DNA from: Choricystis sp. odSpoLacu1
Taxonomy: Eukaryota > Chlorophyta > Trebouxiophyceae
Reading direction: 5' to 3'
NCBI GenBank assembly: GCA_958009055.1
Contig: OY253651.1
Span: 496,001-560,000 of the forward strand
DNA: 64,000 bases
The notes under the pieces are model-generated. The model worked only from the letters and a program-made list of their open reading frames with translations, did no database searches and was not told the origin of the DNA. Positions 20,401 to 31,337 of this stretch are shown here, piece by piece (position 1 is the first letter of the stretch; each line of letters begins with the position of its first letter). The position numbers and the translations under genes were made by a program.

Positions 20401-23400
20401 CAGCACCGAGTTGAGGCCCTCCAGCACGGACTGGGTGGCCAGGTTGAGTTCTTCCAGGAGGATCCAGTCGCCAGCTCGGAGGGCGGCGAGCAGGGGACCA
20501 TCCGCCCACGCAAACCGCGCGCCGCCGCCTGGGCCGTCGCCGTCACCTCCACCCGCTGCCGGCAGATCTGCGCCCAACAAATCAGCCATGTCGGTCTGCT
20601 CCGACAGGTTGACGCGCACGAGGCGGCGCCCCGCGGCTGCGGCGAGTGCCGCGACGAGCGCGCTCTTGCCGACCCCTGGCGCGCCCTCCAGCAGCACCGG
20701 CCGCCCCGCCGCCACCGCGCGTAACAGGCGCCACGCGTTGCGGGCGACGGTGGGGGCGGTGAAATCGAAGCGGTGGCCGGTGGGGGGGGGGGTGGGGGCC
20801 GATGGCGAGGGTGAAGGGCGGCACGCCCCACCGGTCGCCACCGACGCGTGCGGGCGGCGCAGGGGGCGCAGCCACGTGGGCCGCGTCCTCCCCCGCCGCC
20901 GCCGCCAGGGAGGCCGCACCGGCAGCAGCCAGCGACGCTCCCGCGCCCCCACCACCGCACGCGGCGGCGCCGTCTAGCAGGGTGGCCTGAATGGCGTGTG
21001 CGGCCGCGACGCGCGGCGGCGCGCCCGCGCCCGCCAAGTCGTCCGCCAGCCGGGCGCACGCCAGCAGGTCGCGCAGGGGGGGGGCGGGTGCGCCCAGCCG
21101 GCCAGCAGCTGAGACGTGCCCCTTCCAGAAGGAGACGAGGAAGGGGGCGACGCTCGCGTGCGGCTCCGGCGCGGCCAGGCGGGCAGCCACCATGGCCGCC
21201 AACTCGTCCTCGGACGACGGAGGCGGCGCCCAAATGGTGGTGAACCGGTTAGCCAGGGCGGGGGACAGCTCCCGTTTGCCGTAGTCGCCACCCGGGTTCA
21301 TGGTGGCCAGCACGCGGAACGAGTCCGCGGCCACCACCACCTCTGCGCCGCCCGCGCCGCGCGCGCCCCCCTTCTCCGCCAGGGTCAGCGTGCGCCCGGG
21401 TTCAAGCACACTGTTCAGGCGTTCCAGGACGGCGTCATCCGCCAGGTTGACTTCGTCCACGATCAGGGCGGCGCCGGTCCGCATCGCGGCAGTCAGTGGA
21501 CCATCCACCCACTCGAATGGCGTCACCGCGGATGCTGCAGCTGTTGCTGCAGCCGCTGCGTCCGCTTGCAAGGCTGCCAGGGCAGTGTCTGCGTCGGAGG
21601 AGAGGCGGCGGGGGGGCAGAGCGTGGAGGGCGGTGGCCGCGGCGGCAGCGGTCGCGGCCGCAGCGGCCGCGGCGGCGGCTGCGCCGTCGTCAGCGGCTCG
21701 TGCGGGCGTCACGCCCAGGGCGGCGAGCAGAGGGGAGGCGGCCACACGGGCGGCGGCTGCCACCGCGTCGGCGGCGGCGCGGTCGCGGTCGCTGTGTGGT
21801 TTTTGTGGGGGGGAGGGGAAAAAGGGGTGAGTGTGTTGCTTCAACACTTCAAACAAACTATGGCCGCGCGGTTTAACCCAAGGCCCCTGGGAAACGTAGG
21901 GGGCTCAAAGGCTGATAAAACGGGCCGCCATGACGACTGAGTCTGCGGGCGCATTCAGCCACGTGCCGCGTATAAAGAAAAGCGCGGCCGCGGATAGTTT
22001 TTAGCGCCCAGGAAAGAAAGGCGGGAAAACGCACACACACACACACCACCCAAAACTTACCGCACAGGCCGAAACCCGCCCACGAAATCGGCCGCCTCGG
22101 TGTGGCGCGAGCAGGAAACCGTCACCACGTCCAGCCCGCGCAGCGCAGCCGCCAGCGCGGCTGCCGTGGACTTGCCCGACCCTGTTTCGCCGACCAGCAG
22201 CACCGGCTCCCCAGCGTCCAACGCGGCCGCCGTCAGCGCGTACACGCGGCGCAGGGTAGGCGTCCACGCCAGGCGGGACGCGCCTGCGAGCGGGCCTGAG
22301 GGGTCGGGGCCGGCGGGGCCGGCGGCGGCCAGCGCGGACGCCAGCGCGGACGCGCCCGCGTCAGCACGCGGAGCAACAAACACATCCATGTCCACGCCCG
22401 CGCCGACACCTTTCTGGATGGCGGCCGCCACAACGGCACGCGCGTCATCGTCACGCAGGCGCTCCCCCAGCAGGGCAAAGCCGTGGCTCGCCGCGTCGGT
22501 GGGTGTGATGGCGCCCCGGTCGGCCCACCGAAACAGGTCGCGCGGAGTCACCAACCCCCGCCTCCCATCAAACGCGTCCCCCGCGGCGCCTGAAGCACGG
22601 GCGCGCTGCAGGGCGCGGGCCACCCCCACCATGCGGGACGCGTGGGAGGGGGCGGCGCCACAGCGGCGCGCGACGACAGAGGCGAGCTCATCGTCGGGCA
22701 GGTCCCCCACGTCCACCTCCAGGAAGCGGGAGCGCAGGGCGCGGGACAGGGGTTTGCGGCCGCCGTACGCGCCGGCCGGGTTTTGGGTGGCAAAGAGCAT
22801 GAACCCCGGGGCAGCGGGCACGGTTTCCCCCAAGTCTGGGACTACCAGTTCCCGGTTGCCGTCCAGCAACCGGTTGAGCGCCTCCAGCACGTCGGAGGGC
22901 GCCAGGTTGAGTTCATCCAGCAGGATCCAGGAGCCGGAGCGGACGGCGGTCAGCAACGGGCCGTCGACGAATGCCAGGGAACCGTCCGGGGCGGTGCGGA
23001 AGGCGCCGACGTAGTCCGACACGTCGGTCGCGTCGTGGTTGTTGACGCGGGCGACGGCGTGGCCGGTGACGGAGGCCAAGTGCAGGACGAGCGAGGTTTT
23101 GCCGGCGGCGGTGGGGCCTTGCAGGAGGACGGGGCAGCGGCGCAGGGCGACAGCACGGGCGAGCGCGCCGAGGGACGCGGCGACTGTGGGCGTGACGACA
23201 AACCCGCCGGCCGCACCCGCAGCGCCGCCGGTGCCGGCACCCAGCGTCAGGGGGCCGCGCGGCAGCCAGTAGTTGCCCAGCGCCACGTGGGCGCCAGCCG
23301 CGGGCTCCGGCGGCAGGCGCGCGGGCGGCGCGCGTGGCAAGCGCGCGCCGGCCAGCGCGGCCAGCGCGGCGCGCGAGGCAGGCTCGAGCGGGGCGCCGAA

Positions 23401-26400
23401 TGCAGCATCCACGCCGTCGCGCAGGGCGCGGGCGACACCGTAGGCGCGGGCCGCGCCGGCCGCGTACTCCAGGGAGCGGCATAGAGTGCGCAGGTTGTAG
23501 GGCGGGCGGCCGCCCCCGCCATCGACGAGCGCCCCACCCGCGGCCGCCGCCCGGGCGGCGCCATAAAAGTCGACCACCGCGTCCAGCAGGGACGCCGTGG
23601 CGGCGTCCAGGGAGGCGGGCGCGGCGGTGGAGGCGGGGGCGAGGTAGGCTGCGACGACGGAGCGCAGGTCGCCCGGATCGCTCGGCTCCGCGCACGCGAC
23701 CTCGGCAAACCGGTCCCTCAGCCCGGGGGGTAGGTCCCGCTTGCCCGCATCAGTCGCCGGGTTCATGGCGGCCAGCAGGCGGAAGTCGGGATGGGGGACG
23801 AGCGGCGCGCTGTCGCCGCGCTCAGAGACTAACAGCGCGCCGCCATCGAGCAGGCACGCCAACCGTTCCAACACGTCCGGCGGCGCCAGGTTGACTTCGT
23901 CCAGCAGCAGCCACCAGCCGCGCGTCAGGGCGCGCACGAGGGCGCCCTCTGCAAACGCAAAGCCGCCGGCGGCGGGGGGGGGCGCAGCCGCAGAGATGGC
24001 CGCGTCGGCCGCGTCGACGCTCGCGGCAAACGCGGTCCACCCGGCCGCCAGGGACGGGGCCAGCGGCTTGACGCGCTTGGCGGGGGGGGGCGTGTCCGCG
24101 GTGGCGGGGGGGGGCGTGATGCCGGGGGCGACCTGTGGTGGTGGTGTGGGTGGTGGGGAGAGGGAGGTAAGGTGTTGTGTTTTTCAACCCTCCACGCCCT
24201 CGCCCGCCCGCCCACTCGCTCAGAAAAGAATCGGCTCCGAGAATTGTAGTCTATATTGGCAATTTGATCGTCAAGAGCACACCCAAATGGGCTTCAGCAG
24301 CGGTTAAGTGCGCAATTTTGTCGTCATCGCCGATTGTTTTTTTTTCTGTTTTTTGCGTGTTTTCGCCGCTCACCCCAAACCTCCTCTCTCTCTGCTCACC
24401 TTTTTCAGCGCCACCCGGCACGCCACCACGACGCGGTCCCACTGCTTCTTCGACGCCGCCTTGGTGGCGGCCGCCAGGAAGGCATCGTTGCCGCCGCGCG
24501 GCCAGGTGGCGGCGAGCAGGGGAGCTAGCTCTGTGACAAGCGCGGCGACCGCGGCGGCCGCGCTCGGCGGCGGCGCACCGCCACCACTCCTGCCGGCCGG
24601 CCTGAACCCGCCCAACAGGTCGCCCGCGTCCGAGGATTGGGACAGGTTGATGACCTCCAGCCGCGCGCCCACGTGGCCGGCGAGCCACTGCACCGCCGTC
24701 GTTTTGCCGGCGCCCGACTCGCCGACGAGCAGCGCGGGTTCGCGCGCGCTGACCACGGCGGCCACCGCCTCCAGCGCGCGCCTCGACGCGCCCGTGGCAG
24801 CAAAGGTGGCGCCTCCCGAGCCCCCCGCGCGAGCCCGGGAGGCGCGCAGGCCGGCGTCGGAGCGGGAGGGGGGGACGGGCAGCTCCACGCGGCCGACGCG
24901 CACCGCGCGCGCGCCGATCGAAACGCCGGGCAGGCCGTACGCCGCCCGGGCCGCACCCCAGGACGCGGGCAGGCCCCACACAGCGGCCAGGGCGCCCGCC
25001 AGGAACGCCCGGGCGGCCGGGTCGGCGTGGGCGGCGGCAAACACGTCGGCCGCGTCGGCGGCTGCAAGCTCTCGCAGCGCGGCCGGCAGCCGTGTCGGGC
25101 CGCCCCCGCCACCGCCGCCGGGGGGCGCGCAGGAGGCGACGCGGGCTGCCCACCGGCACGCGTCCCGTAGGGAGGGGTGCCGCCCCGACCGCGCGCCGCC
25201 GGGGGCGAGGCCGGCGGCTGAGAGTGACGCGGCAGCGGCCGCTGAGGGAGCATCCAGCCCTTCCGCAGCGCGCGCAACGGCCAGGCAGTCAAGCCCGCCC
25301 GCCGCCAGGTCGGCAGCCAGCCCGGGCGGCAGCCTCGCCTCCAGCACGGCGGCCGCGTGGGGGCGGGGGGGGGGGCGGCAGCGCGACGCGCGCCCAGCCG
25401 CCGCTGTCCAGGACGCCGCCGCGCGAGGGGGCCAGGGCGCCCCCACGACCGGCCCCCGTCGTCGCAGTCGCCACCAGCTGGAAGCCGGGGGCGGAGGTGA
25501 GCACGTCGCCGCGGGAGGGGACGGGCAGGGGGCCGCCGTCGAGGAGGGGGGAGAGCGCAGCTAGCGCGTCGGCGGGCGCCGCGTGCGCGCCCTCCAGTAC
25601 AAACCAGCGCCCCTGCGTCACGGCCAGGGCCAGGGGGCCGGGCGCCCACGCGAACGAACCCGGTCTGTCGCCCGCCACGTAGCAGCCCAGCAGGGAGCGC
25701 GCGTCCGCCGCGTCGCCAGCGTGCAGGATGATGGCGTCGCCCGCGCGCGCGGCCGCCGCGAGCGCGCGCGCGGTGGCGCTCTTGCCGGAGCCGGGGGGGC
25801 CGGTCAGCAGCAGGGGGCGGCCATCGGCTAGAGCCAGGGCGGCGGCTCGCAGGGCAGCGGCGGAGGTGGGCGTGCGCACAAACGGTGGTGTGGGCAGAGG
25901 AGGGGGGGTGGTGGCGCCACCCCCACGTGTCGGCAGCCACACGCCCTCCACGTCCACGTGGCCCCGCGGTGGCGCGGGAGGCGAGGAGGTGGACGTGGTC
26001 TGCCCTGCCACGCGCGACCGGCTGTCGCCGTCCCGGGCCAGCCAGGCCGCCGCGCGCTCGACCGACGCGGCCGCCGCGTCGGCGTCGGCCGCTAGCTCTG
26101 CTGCGAGTGCCTCCTCCTCCCCCCCCGCCGCCGCGCCCCGCAGGGCTGCGGCCGGGGCGTCGTCCAGCCCTGCGGCCAGAGCCAGGCACTCGGCCGCGGT
26201 CCAGCGGGTGGCTGGATCAGCGTCTGAGAGGAGGGAGGAAAGCGGCGCGACGTCCCAGCCACGGGAGAGAGACGGGCCGCACGCGCGCAGCGCGCGCAGG
26301 GCGGCGGCCGCCCGGGCGCGGGAGGGGGGACCCGTGGGGCCGGGGTCGGTGGCCAGCACGCGGGCGGTGGGAGGGTCGGCCGTGGTGAAGTGGTGGGTGA

Positions 26401-26964
26401 TGAGGCTGTTGGTTTGGGGGAAGGGAGGTGAATGAAAACCGACCGACGGAAAAGAAAAAACAAACGGCCTCCCGCTCCCAACCACGCAATCACACTCACC
26501 TTCGTGTATGCGGCGCGACATCTGCCAACCATGACAGCGCCACCGCGACGTCGGCGCCCCCCGCGCCGGGGGGTGGGCGGGCTGCAAGCGCGGCCACCAG
26601 CGCGAGCGCCGCGCCGCGCGCCGCGCCAGCCACGATGGGAGCGATGGTCGATCGGACGGCCAGCGTGGCCAGGATGGTGAGTGCGGCGTCGTCGGTCTGA
26701 GGGGTGAGAGAGAGTGTTAAGGGGGGGGAGGTCGGGTGAGAGTTTGGGAGGGTCCCGCCGCCGCTCTAGCCGTCGCGGGCCGCCGCATGTGTCGTGTTTG
26801 CCTCCCCGCCTCCTCCCCCCCCCACACACACACACGCTCACCCCGCTGCTCAGCGCGTCCGCCACAGCAAGCTCATCCCTCAGTCCGTCCACGCGGTCCA
26901 CCAGCGACCGGAGGGCGTCGGCCGCGCCAGCCAGCGGCGCGGCGTCGACTAGAGTTGCCGTCAT
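8458..26964 (-). CDS. MDN1: Midasin, giant AAA+ ATPase of pre-60S ribosome maturation
   Basis: Dynein-related six-AAA ATPase that strips assembly factors (YTM1/WDR12, RSA4/NLE1) from pre-60S particles. Eight exons: 26964-26842, 26696-26500, 26405-24400, 24132-22061, 21791-19967, 19735-13968, 13665-11653 and 11418-8458, about 5,650 residues (human about 5,600). Walker A motifs mark six modules near residues 309 (GPPGSGKS), 667 (GESGAGKT), 1116 (GPTAAGKT), 1424 (GETGSGKS), 1836 (GAPGVGKS) and 2195 (GPRGCGKT). A long Ala-rich linker, a D/E-rich region (about 11300-9500) and a C-terminal MIDAS vWA domain with DDSRS follow. Five frame changes occur (25365-25375 and 20782-20792, both G11; near 12835; near 12170; 10408-10416, G9). 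Correcting them makes all intron phases agree, so they look like assembly errors, not gene death. The stop at 8458 overlaps a GTGAGTG, so a further small exon cannot be excluded. Confidence 0.96.
8683..8711. repeat. (CCA)n trinucleotide tract encoding polyglycine in midasin
   Basis: About nine CCA units on the plus strand encode roughly ten consecutive Gly in the minus-strand MIDAS domain, between ALDGG and SGGSHPSQ. It is a length-variable loop candidate. Confidence 0.85.
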
Positions 26965-27271
26965 CTAAAACAAGGCCGGCGGCGGCGGGAGGCGACGCCG
27001 CGACCCTTGGTGACAAGGAGGCACCAGTTTGGAAGAGCACAGACGCAGAGCTCCTGCCCACGCAAGGGCTCCCGGGGGAGGGAGGGGGGTGCGATGGGCG
27101 AATTGGGAGAAAGAGCGGCCGCGCCTTGTTTTTTGTGTTGTGTTGCTGCGGCGGCACTGTGGGAGCTTCACAGCGACCACCCGCCCGCTGGTGTGATGTC
27201 CACACCCATCAATAAGCTTCTCACTTGCCTTCAACACGGGAACAAAAAAAACACAAAGAAAGAAACAAGGC
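26965..27271. other. Spacer between WDR12 3' end and MDN1 start codon
   Basis: 307 bp, T-rich in the middle (about 27120-27150). It contains the WDR12 3' UTR and the likely midasin promoter. No ORF or RNA gene is evident. Confidence 0.5.
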
Positions 27272-28705
27272 TCACACATCCACGCCCCACGACCGCACGC
27301 GCCCGTCTGCACCGCCGCTCACGAGCGTGCGGTGGCCGCACCACGCCACCGCCAACGCTTTGCCGGCGTGCGCCGCCAGAGACGCCAACGGCACGCCCCG
27401 CCCCCGCGCGTCCCATAGGCGGGCGGAGCCGTCGTGGGAGGCGGAGGCCAGGGTGTGGGAGGAGGACGGGTGCCAGGCAAGCGCAGCCACCCAGTCTGTG
27501 TGCGCGCCCAGCGTCGCGGCGCCCGGGGCGGCGCCCGGTGCAGGCGCGCGCGCGTCCCACAGTTTGACAGACGTAGAAGCTCCCCCAAACGCCAGGATGG
27601 AGGCGCCGTCGGAGGAGGGAGACGCGGCCAGCGCAAAGACAGCGGCGCCCGCGTGCAGAGTGTCTGTGGTGACGCCGCGCCCTGCGTCCCACCACCGCAC
27701 CGCTCCATCCCAAGAGCCGGTGGCCAGGGACGTGGGGGCAGGCCAAGCCGACGCAGCCACACACTGGGAGTGGCCTTCCAGCGTGTCGACGGGGGACAGG
27801 GAGGCGGGCGCGGAGGCGTCGGCGTCGGTGTCGCCGCCGCGCCGTTTCTTGGGCGCGACCGCAGCCACACCACCCGCCAGCGCGTCGTCGTCCACCGTCC
27901 ACAGCTTGATGGCGCCATCCCAGCCACCGCTGGCCAGCCGGGCGCCGTCGGGGGAGGGGGCCAGGGAGGCCACCGAGTCGGCGTGGCCGCGGCCGGCCGC
28001 GAGCACGGCGCCCGGCCCGCCGCGCGCCCCGCCCAGCGCGCCCGGCGCCTCGCTCACGCGCATGACGCCGTCCCGCCCGGCTGAGGCAAAGCGAGCACCC
28101 GTCAACCAGGCCACCGCGTCCACGCCGGCAGCGTGGCGCACGGCGGCGACCGCGTCGGCGCCGGCGCCTGCTGCAAGAGTGGCAGTGCGCCACACGCGCA
28201 CCGCGCCGTCGGCGCCGCCCGCGATGACGCCAGCGGTGGAGGCGGATAAAGACGTGACCCAGTCGTCCGCGGCCGCGGGAGGGTGAGGGGTGGGGGGAGG
28301 GACGGCCAGGATGTATTCGAGAGCGACAACCGTTTCCGCAGACACCGATCGCGCCCTCAGCGCAGCATCCAGCGGCCCCCGCACCAGGCATCCATCCACC
28401 AGGAAGTCAAAGGGGACGGGGGCGGTGGTGGCGAGCAGGTGGTTGACGACTTGGGAGAGGCCGTGGCGGGCGAGGGAGGTGGGGACGGTCTGTGAAGTGG
28501 GGGAAGGGTCGGCGGCTAGGTGAGCGCGAATGCGTGCTTGTTTGCGGCGCCGTGGCCTCCCGCCTTCATCTCCTTCCCCCCCACACACACACGCCCACAC
28601 ACTCACCACCGGGTCCTCCGCCACCCTGTACTCGGGCGGCAGCTTGGTGACGAAGCGGACGGTCACCTGCGCCGCATCGGGCGCGGGGGGCGCGGCCGTC
28701 GTCAT
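27272..28705 (-). CDS. WDR12: WDR12 / YTM1, PeBoW complex WD40 protein
   Basis: Subunit of the PeBoW (Nop7-Erb1-Ytm1) complex needed for 27S pre-rRNA processing; its N-terminal ubiquitin-like (NLE) domain docks on the midasin MIDAS domain. Two exons, 28705-28607 and 28489-27272, give 438 residues. The UBL region reads VTVRFVTKLPPEYRVAEDPV, then SLARHGLSQVVNHLL and FDFLVDGCLVRGPL. Seven WD40 blades follow, with repeats such as ASGGWDGAIKLWTVD, ATGSWDGAVRWWD and ASASHDGSARLWDARG, ending GGADGRVRSWGVDV. A KKRR-containing acidic insert lies between blades, as in other YTM1 proteins. It is transcribed in the same direction as MDN1, 307 bp upstream of it. Confidence 0.95.
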   Translation of the reverse strand: MTTAAPPAPDAAQVTVRFVTKLPPEYRVAEDPVVSVWACVCGGEGDEGGRPRRRKQARIRAHLAADPSPTSQTVPTSLARHGLSQVVNHLLATTAPVPFDFLVDGCLVRGPLDAALRARSVSAETVVALEYILAVPPPTPHPPAAADDWVTSLSASTAGVIAGGADGAVRVWRTATLAAGAGADAVAAVRHAAGVDAVAWLTGARFASAGRDGVMRVSEAPGALGGARGGPGAVLAAGRGHADSVASLAPSPDGARLASGGWDGAIKLWTVDDDALAGGVAAVAPKKRRGGDTDADASAPASLSPVDTLEGHSQCVAASAWPAPTSLATGSWDGAVRWWDAGRGVTTDTLHAGAAVFALAASPSSDGASILAFGGASTSVKLWDARAPAPGAAPGAATLGAHTDWVAALAWHPSSSHTLASASHDGSARLWDARGRGVPLASLAAHAGKALAVAWCGHRTLVSGGADGRVRSWGVDV

Positions 28706-28911
28706 TATGTGTTGAGTGTGCTGCGGCTGAGCAACCAGGGTTGCAGCTGGGCACCAGCGTGTGTGTTGCTGCGCAAACCCTCTGGGAGAGAGAGGGAGCC
28801 GTCGGCCGTCAAAAAAGGCGAGGGAATTTGTGAAACGAAAAAAGCCACAACGTCAGGTGAAAAAAACACGCACCCGCGCCCACCCGCGCCCGCCGCGCAT
28901 TCCGCCTCCGC
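28706..28911. promoter_or_regulatory. Divergent promoter region, WDR12 / cysteinyl-tRNA synthetase
   Basis: 206 bp between divergent start codons of a ribosome-assembly gene and a tRNA synthetase gene. No TATA box is recognised. The shared promoter role is inferred from geometry. Confidence 0.4.
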
Positions 28912-30744
28912 ATGCTGCGCGCTGCCAACGCAGCCGCCCGTGCGGCCCCGTACTGGGCGGCGCGGCGCCGCCCCGCCGCCGCGGCGCCGCGCACGCCGCC
29001 CCGCCGCACGCCGCGCCGCGCGCTGGTGGCGGCAGCCGCGCCCAGCGCCAACGCGCATCCACAGGCGACTGACAGTGGTTCTGTCCATGCTTCTGACAGC
29101 GGAGGGGTGGCGGTGCCGCAATTAACTCTGTATGACACGATGGCCCGCGCCAAGCGCGTTTTTGAGACACGGGGGGGAGGCACCGACGTGGGCCTGTACT
29201 GCTGCGGTGTGACGGTGTACGACTACAGCCACATCGGTGAGTGTCGATGATGGTGGGGGAGAGGAGGAAAGAGGCACAGGGACTGACTGGGGCTGGCTTT
29301 CGTGTGCGTTGTTTTGACCCCCCTCCCACCCACCCACCCCACCACACAGGCCACGCCCGCGTCTACTGCGCCACCGACGTCATATACCGCTACCTGCGCC
29401 GCCTGGGCTACACCGTCACCTACGTCCGCAACTTTACCGACGTGGACGACAAAATCATCAAACGCGCGGCGGAAGCAGGCATCGACCCCTCCACCCTGGC
29501 GGAACGCTTCGCCGCCGAGTTCACGGCCGACATGGATGCGTTGGGGTGCTTGAGACCGTCGGCCGAACCCCGGGCCACGGCGCACGTGGGGGACATGGTG
29601 CAAATGATCGAGCGAATCGTGGCCGCGGGGCACGGCTATGCAGCTGACGACGGCACCGTCTGGTTTGACGTCGCCTCCCTGCCCGGCTACGGCCGCCTGT
29701 CCCGCCGCTCCCTGGAGGATGGGCGGGCGGGGGCCAGGGTGGAGGCAGACCCGGGGAAGCGGGCCCCCGGCGACTTTGCGCTGTGGAAGGCGGCCAAACC
29801 CAACGAACCCTCCTGGCCGTCGCCCTGGGGCCTCGGCCGCCCGGGGTGGCACATCGAGTGCTCCGCCATGGCGCGCGCCCTGCTGGGCCCCGTCGTCGAC
29901 ATCCATGCGGGGGGCGCTGACTTGGTGCACCCCCACCACGACAACGAGATCGCGCAATCCCAAGCCGCCGCGTGCGCCTGTGACCGCGAGGCCATGCCGG
30001 GCGGCACCGACTTTGTGCGGTACTGGTGCCACTTTGGGTTTGTCAACGTGGAGGCGGAGAAGATGTCAAAATCGTTGGGCAACTTTTTCACGGTGCGCGA
30101 CGCGGTCGGGCGGTACGGCGCGCCCGCCCTGCGCCTCTTCCTGCTGGGCACGCACTACCGGTCCCCCCTCAACTTCACGCACAGTGGGCTGGCGGCTGCC
30201 GCGGCTCGGCTGTACTACATCTACGCCACGCTGGCGGCCGCGCGGGCAGAGGCTGGGGCTGCGCCCGGGTCGCCGGCCGGCGCCGCCGACGCGGCGGCCG
30301 GCCGCGGCGTGGGGGGGGGGCGCCATCAGCGCCGCCCTGGCCGCCCTGTCGGACGACGTCAACACGGCGGCCGCGCTGGCCGCCCTGGCGCCCCCGCTGG
30401 CGGCTGCCAACGAACTGTTGACGACGCGGAAAGGGAAGAAATCTCTGACCCGCGGCGCAGACCTGGCTAATGCGGCGGCAGGGGTGACGGACGTGCTGGA
30501 CGCGCTGGGCCTGGCGCCCCCGGATGTTGATGCCGCTCTGGCCGACCTCAAGGAGCGCGCGTTGGTGCGGGCGGGGTTGACGGCGGCGGATGTTGATGCC
30601 GCGATCGCGGAGCGCGCGGCCGCGCGGGCAGCCAAAGATTTTGCCGCCGCGGACGCGGTGCGGCGGCGGTTGGAGGAGGCGGGACTGGCCCTGCTGGACA
30701 CGCCGGCCGGGACGTCGTGGCAGCCGGCGGGTGGGGAAGAGTAG
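28912..30744 (+). CDS. CARS: Cysteinyl-tRNA synthetase, probably organellar or dual-targeted
   Basis: Class I aminoacyl-tRNA synthetase charging tRNA-Cys. Exons are 28912-29236 and 29350-30744. An Arg/Ala/Pro-rich N-terminus of about 65 residues ([20 protein letters not shown]) looks like a transit peptide. The zinc/signature region [18 protein letters not shown] contains the HIGH motif, [13 protein letters not shown] follows, WHIECSAMA carries another zinc ligand, and KMSKSLGN is the ATP-binding KMSKS loop. Inside a G10 run (30311-30320) the frame changes as if one base were extra; downstream [20 protein letters not shown] and the C-terminal helical domain resume. Removing one base gives 572 residues and a whole number of codons, so an assembly error is most likely. 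Confidence 0.94.
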
Positions 30745-30833
30745 AGGGAGAGAGGGGTGATCATGGTTTTTTATGTTGCTTCCTTCCTCTTTCCTCTCCA
30801 CACTCCTTCTCGAATTGGTTCGTGTCTCTCCAA

Positions 30834-31257
30834 ATGGACGCGCTGGCAGACCGTTGGGCGAGCCGTCGGTCGCACACCTGGCCAAAAGCTTGCTGCTGGC
30901 CAGCACGGCCCACCGCCCGCCTCCGCCCGACGCGCTGTTGACGCCCAAACCGGCAGCCGCCTTGGCTCCCCACGTCCTGGCCATTGCACAGTATGTGAAG
31001 AAGAAGCTGGACGCGGAGAAGCTGCGGCGGCACTTGGTCGCCGCCGCGGACGGTGCAGCCCCGGCCAAAGCCTTAAACACGCGCCTCGCCCCCTTGGCCG
31101 TGTCCGACGGAGTCACGGGGTGCACCCACAACGCGGTGACGCCGGTGGGGCAGGCGAAGTGGACCTCAAGCTGGCGGTGGACACGGCTCAGTTTGTGCAG
31201 GCATACCAGCCGATGGTGCTGGACATCACGCGTGTCGGTGGGGGGGAGGAGGGTTGA
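30834..31257 (+). pseudogene. Broken YbaK/ProX-type aminoacyl-tRNA deacylase-like gene
   Basis: Fragments of a YbaK-domain protein appear in different frames: MDALA at 30834, then (after a frame change near 30850) GRPLGEPSVAHLAKSLLL, QYVKKKLDAEKLRRHLVAAA and GCTHNAVTPVG, then (after another frame change near 31150) GEVDLKLAVDTAQFVQAYQP and MVLDIT. Relative to the family, some 25-30 residues expected between HNAVTPVG and the GGGEVDLK motif are missing, so this is more than a one-base error. YbaK-family domains hydrolyse misacylated tRNA. It directly follows, in the same orientation, a cysteinyl-tRNA synthetase gene. It could be a pseudogene or a collapsed assembly; the family assignment is from remembered motifs and moderately sure. 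Confidence 0.55.
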
Positions 31258-31337
31258 ACTTCTTTTTTTTAAACGCGACTGAGTCACACACAGAAAAGAA
31301 ACACACCACCACCACCCACCGACCCTCCCCTCCTATT

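Noticed and set aside
25365..25375. Programmed ribosomal frameshift in midasin
   Set aside because: The site is a plain G11 (C11 in sense) run without a recognisable stimulatory element, and the same +1 pattern recurs in unrelated genes, which fits sequencing error better.
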